Source: Pseudomonas sp. H9 (GTDB taxonomy: Bacteria; Pseudomonadota; Gammaproteobacteria; Pseudomonadales; Pseudomonadaceae). From it: DNA of 64,000 nucleotides. Below the pieces are notes generated by a model, which was not told the origin of the DNA, ran no database searches, and was given only the letters and a program-made list of their open reading frames with translations. The stretch spans positions 1 to 64,000 of the forward strand of contig NZ_SMOK01000005.1 in the NCBI RefSeq assembly GCF_004353925.1. Direction: 5' to 3'. This document shows positions 61,609 through 64,000 of the stretch, in pieces; within the stretch, counting starts at the first letter, position 1, and each line of letters begins with the position of its first letter. The position numbers were made by a program, and so were the translations under genes.

Positions 61609-61674
61609 GATCGCGGGGCCAGCCCGCTCCCACCGGTTTGATGTAATCCTGTGGGAGCGGGCTTGCCCCGCGAT
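61609..61674. repeat. REP inverted pair
   Basis: Inverted REP units (GATCGCGGGGCCAGCCCGCTCC / GTGGGAGCGG..CCCCGCGAT); the first has A instead of A-A in the GGCCAGCCC part. Located between the convergent fRMsr and coiled-coil genes. Confidence 0.93.
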
Positions 61675-61688
61675 ACTCTCAAACAGCC

Positions 61689-62456
61689 TCAGTCATAAAT
61701 GACTTTTTTCTTCCAGTCTTCACTGCCATCGGTCTTCAGGCCTTCGGTCAGCTCATTGACCTCGTCTTCGGCAGGCTCCAACTGGCTCAGCACTTGAGCG
61801 TTGGCCCGGGCCAGCAGCTTTTCCAGGTACTCAAGCTGCTCGCGGTATACCGTTGGGTCCTGTTGTTTGCGCAAGTACTGAACACCACGCTCAAAGGCCA
61901 GGCGCGCATGCCCAGGCTGGTTTTGCTGTAGGGCTTGCTGGCCGAGGTTGTTGAAAAACTCGATGTGCAGCAGTACCAGAATATGGCGGATCTCTTTGAC
62001 CCAGTGTTTGGCTTCATTAGTGGGCAGAAAGCCCTCATGGGCCGCGCGGGTGATCTGGTTGTGCATACCTTCAAGCAGGAAGCGTACATCCTTGGCCCGG
62101 GCTTCGGTCTGGATCGGTGCAGGCGGGTTGTTCACCGGCAGCGCTTCACCCTGGGCAATCAGGCCTTCAAGCTCGGCAATGCGTGCACGGATATCACGGT
62201 TGTTCTTATCCAGCGCCAGTTGACGCTGGTTGAGGTTGAGTTCGAGGCGGGTTAACAGCAGCTTCAAGGCTGGGGTCATCAATTGGCCGGGGAAGGTTTC
62301 GGTGATCTCGCCACAGCGACGCAAGCGGTCGGCCAATTCGATCTTCAGCCGGGCACGCTCGAGCTTGTTGTTTTCGACCACATTGTTCAGGTAGCCGATC
62401 ACAATCAACAACGCGATCCCCGCCACGATAAGCAGGGTGATCATTAGTGGTGTCAC
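61689..62456 (-). CDS. Membrane-anchored coiled-coil protein of unknown function
   Basis: A 255-residue protein with an N-terminal membrane helix (MITLLIVAGIALLIVIGYLNNVV), then a long helical region with coiled-coil character (residues 30-115 and 180-235), an internal Pro-rich hinge (PVNNPPAPIQTEA) near 108, and an acidic tail (LEPAEDEVNEL). It resembles no family I can name. The GTG at 62456 has GAGG seven bases upstream and is favoured; ATG 62444 is possible. Convergent with the fRMsr gene across a REP. Confidence 0.7.
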   Translation of the reverse strand: MTPLMITLLIVAGIALLIVIGYLNNVVENNKLERARLKIELADRLRRCGEITETFPGQLMTPALKLLLTRLELNLNQRQLALDKNNRDIRARIAELEGLIAQGEALPVNNPPAPIQTEARAKDVRFLLEGMHNQITRAAHEGFLPTNEAKHWVKEIRHILVLLHIEFFNNLGQQALQQNQPGHARLAFERGVQYLRKQQDPTVYREQLEYLEKLLARANAQVLSQLEPAEDEVNELTEGLKTDGSEDWKKKVIYD

Positions 62457-62665
62457 CGTTAACGCCTCATACAGGATGATTTACCGTTTGAGTGTAGTGG
62501 CTTAGCTTTTTGCCGGATAGAGCTGTTTAGCGGTTACCAGAAGGCGTTAGGTGGCCTTTTGCTGGTATCGCACCGTAGTCATTGGGTTTCAGCACGGGCG
62601 AGTGCCAAAAAATAAACGTCAAGGACCAGGCGCCGGTCATGTTCTTGAGCCACACAAAGCATCGG
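62457..62665. other. Intergenic region without a gene
   Basis: A 209-bp gap before the tRNA promoter. It presumably contains the promoter of the coiled-coil gene on the minus strand. I see no gene or structured RNA in it. Confidence 0.5.
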
Positions 62666-62729
62666 GAAGTCATTGATTTAAATAAAATTATCGAGAGGGG
62701 TTGACGGGTTGGAAAAGCCCCCCTAGAAT
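62666..62729 (+). promoter_or_regulatory. Promoter of the first tRNA-Glu/Gly unit
   Basis: TTGACG (62701-62706) and TAGAAT (62724-62729) with a 17-base spacer. The AT-rich ATTTAAATAAAATTA before the -35 looks like an UP element. The same arrangement is found before the second unit. Confidence 0.88.
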
Positions 62730-62790
62730 GCGCGCCACTTGCAGCGTAAAGCACACAGCGAAACGCGGCAGGGAGTGAATGTTGTAGTGT

Positions 62791-62866
62791 GTCCCCTTCG
62801 TCTAGTGGCCTAGGACACCGCCCTTTCACGGCGGTAACAGGGGTTCGAGTCCCCTAGGGGACGCCA
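62791..62866 (+). tRNA. tRNA-Glu (anticodon TTC)
   Basis: A 76-nt tRNA: acceptor GTCCCCT/AGGGGAC, anticodon stem CCGCC/GGCGG with loop CTTTCAC (anticodon TTC), T arm GGGGTTCGAGTCCCC, and encoded CCA. Confidence 0.98.
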
Positions 62867-62868
62867 AT

Positions 62869-62944
<76 letters not shown>

Positions 62945-62971
62945 AATTCTATCGGTGCAAGCCGATCAAAA

Positions 62972-62995
62972 AAGAGGCCTAGCGCCTCTTTTTTT
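62972..62995 (+). terminator. Rho-independent terminator after the first tRNA unit
   Basis: Stem AAGAGGC / GCCTCTT with a 5-nt loop and a T7 tail, 27 bases after tRNA-Gly copy 1. Confidence 0.9.
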
Positions 62996-63291
62996 GTGCC
63001 TGAAATTCCTCTCCATACGGCCATGTCTACTGGCCTTAGTGCAGTTTTCAACTGTTTCCGATGCGAAATCAATGGTAGCCGTCGGCTGCCAAGCTATGCC
63101 CGCGCTTAAGCATCGTGAAGGGGGGCGCAGATGCACTGGCCATCAACTGCGGGAAATTCATAACCTATATGTGCCCAGTGGCGAGATGGCTCAGCTTGCA
63201 GATGTAAGTGGGGCCCCCATATCCGTGTATGCGGATTGGGGGGTACCGTTTAATGCGGATACCAAGCTTGGGTTGTGCGTTTTTCTGCGGT
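62996..63291. other. Intergenic region between tRNA units
   Basis: About 296 bp without a clear gene. One plus-strand frame (up to 63308) contains a protein-like stretch (LYVPSGEMAQLADVSGAP, about 63162-63215), but there is no start signal, so it could be a gene remnant. Otherwise I see nothing. Confidence 0.4.
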
Positions 63292-63356
63292 GGAAGTCAT
63301 TGATTTAAATAAATTTATACAAAGGTATTGACGAGCTTCCTCAGCATCCATAGAAT
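63292..63356 (+). promoter_or_regulatory. Promoter of the second tRNA unit
   Basis: TTGACG (63328-63333) and TAGAAT (63351-63356), 17-base spacer, with AT-rich ATTTAAATAAATTTATAC upstream. It parallels the promoter of the first unit. Confidence 0.88.
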
Positions 63357-63416
63357 GCGCGCCACTTGCAGCGTAAAGCTCACAGCGAAACGCAGCAGGC
63401 AGTGAAGTTGTAGTGT

Positions 63417-63492
63417 GTCCCCTTCGTCTAGTGGCCTAGGACACCGCCCTTTCACGGCGGTAACAGGGGTTCGAGTCCCCTAGGGGACGCCA
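63417..63492 (+). tRNA. tRNA-Glu (anticodon TTC), copy 2
   Basis: Identical to the tRNA-Glu at 62791-62866. Confidence 0.98.
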
Positions 63493-63494
63493 TT

Positions 63495-63570
<76 letters not shown>

Positions 63571-63653
63571 GTTTTATACTGTGGCGTTCATGACGGTACA
63601 GGGGTAGTGAATCGCTCCAAGGCAGTTCACACCACAGCGGTTTGCTTCACATT

Positions 63654-63729
<76 letters not shown>

Positions 63730-63733
63730 AATT

Positions 63734-63768
63734 AAAAAACGCCGTTCAATTGAACGGCGTTTTTTTTC
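63734..63768 (+). terminator. Rho-independent terminator after the second tRNA unit
   Basis: A perfect palindromic stem AACGCCGTTCAA / TTGAACGGCGTT followed by eight T residues. Confidence 0.95.
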
Positions 63769-63832
63769 GTCTGCACTTTATGCTGATAAGACCGGAGGGG
63801 CTGCGCTCAGCCCCGCCGTTCTATCTGGTCGC

Positions 63833-64000
63833 TCAATGCTTGCTGTCGTCGTCCGACATGCTCAACAGTTGTTTTTCCTGGTTCCAGTCGAACGGTTCGT
63901 CGTTCTGCTCGGCCTCATAGCGGCGCTCTTCCAGCGCCTGATACATATCCAGTTCCTCGTCCGGCATGAAGTGCAGGCAGTCGCCACCGAAGAACCACAA
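63833..64000 (-). CDS. Conserved hypothetical protein (5' end missing)
   Basis: The last 55 codons of a minus-strand gene that continues past the right edge, ending with TGA at 63833. The visible part reads LWFFGGDCLHFMPDEELDMY, then QALEERRYEAEQNDEPFDWN and ends QEKQLLSMSDDDSKH. It is acidic and soluble, with good codon use for this genome. I do not recognise the family. Part of a longer protein; the start is outside. Confidence 0.7.
   Translation of the reverse strand: MWFFGGDCLHFMPDEELDMYQALEERRYEAEQNDEPFDWNQEKQLLSMSDDDSKH

Noticed and set aside
62955-63308. Plus-strand open frame between the tRNA units
   Set aside because: It overlaps the terminator of the first unit, has no ribosome site and uses atypical codons; a gene remnant is possible but not supported.
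63793-63820. Hairpin GGGGCTGCGCTCAGCCCC as a terminator of the last gene
   Set aside because: No T tract follows on either strand.

Overview
The window is a contiguous piece of a Pseudomonas chromosome, most likely of the P. putida/P. fluorescens lineage. The evidence is a GC-rich coding style, palindromic REP elements built on GCGGGCTTGCCCCGCGAT between many genes, an EarP/EF-P pair with Arg32, the Pseudomonas-type DUF2897 and DUF3509 proteins, and a gene order that, from memory, resembles two separate blocks of P. aeruginosa PAO1 (about PA1674-PA1689 and about PA2819-PA2852). I see no insertion sequence, prophage, integrase, CRISPR array or replication origin. Almost every base is accounted for by closely packed genes and short intergenic spaces.

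Layout. 1-9.5 kb: end of a ComEA-type protein, a short-chain dehydrogenase, DUF2897, pyrF, a CurA-type oxidoreductase, a second dehydrogenase, an MFS exporter divergent from a MocR regulator with a clear candidate operator between them, a BenE-type permease, a glutathione transferase and a glutaredoxin-like protein. 9.5-24 kb: folE, an Smr-domain protein, a small membrane protein, an isochorismatase-like hydrolase, prmB, a tail-anchored protein, an alpha/beta hydrolase, aroC, an HcaT-like MFS protein, an acireductone-dioxygenase-like protein that has lost most of its metal ligands, DUF3509, an ankyrin protein, a ZIP transporter, ogt and an LTA-synthase-like sulfatase. 24-33 kb: an RraB-like protein, a three-gene ATP-grasp/alpha-E/transglutaminase operon, a cytochrome c, a 31-residue membrane protein, a glutamine amidotransferase, corA, a PlsC acyltransferase, a crotonase and tRNA-Ser(GGA). 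33-40 kb (the most accessory-looking part): a secreted protein of lower GC content, a TonB-dependent siderophore receptor, an MFS exporter and a LysR/SDR divergent pair.

40-54 kb: a GreA/GreB-like factor, earP-efp, ohrR-ohr, two LysR regulators around a TauE/SafE permease, a YcaQ/AlkX DNA glycosylase, class II DAHP synthase, a spermidine-synthase-like protein, a DeaD helicase with a long leader, an extradiol dioxygenase and thiopurine methyltransferase. 54-64 kb: htpX, alaA, msrB, glutathione peroxidase, a SagS-like hybrid kinase, a DUF815 ATPase, free-methionine sulfoxide reductase, a coiled-coil membrane protein, and a duplicated tRNA-Glu/tRNA-Gly unit ending in an extra tRNA-Gly.

Functionally the window is mostly housekeeping (pyrimidine, folate and aromatic biosynthesis; translation factors; tRNAs) with a strong share of thiol and peroxide defence (GST, glutaredoxin, ohr/ohrR, gpx, msrB, fRMsr). 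The most interesting observations are the ligand-depleted ARD homologue, a methyltransferase whose C-terminus is encoded by a REP element, the uncharacterised ATP-grasp peptide-ligase operon, candidate regulator operators seen as perfect dyads, and the tRNA-unit duplication.
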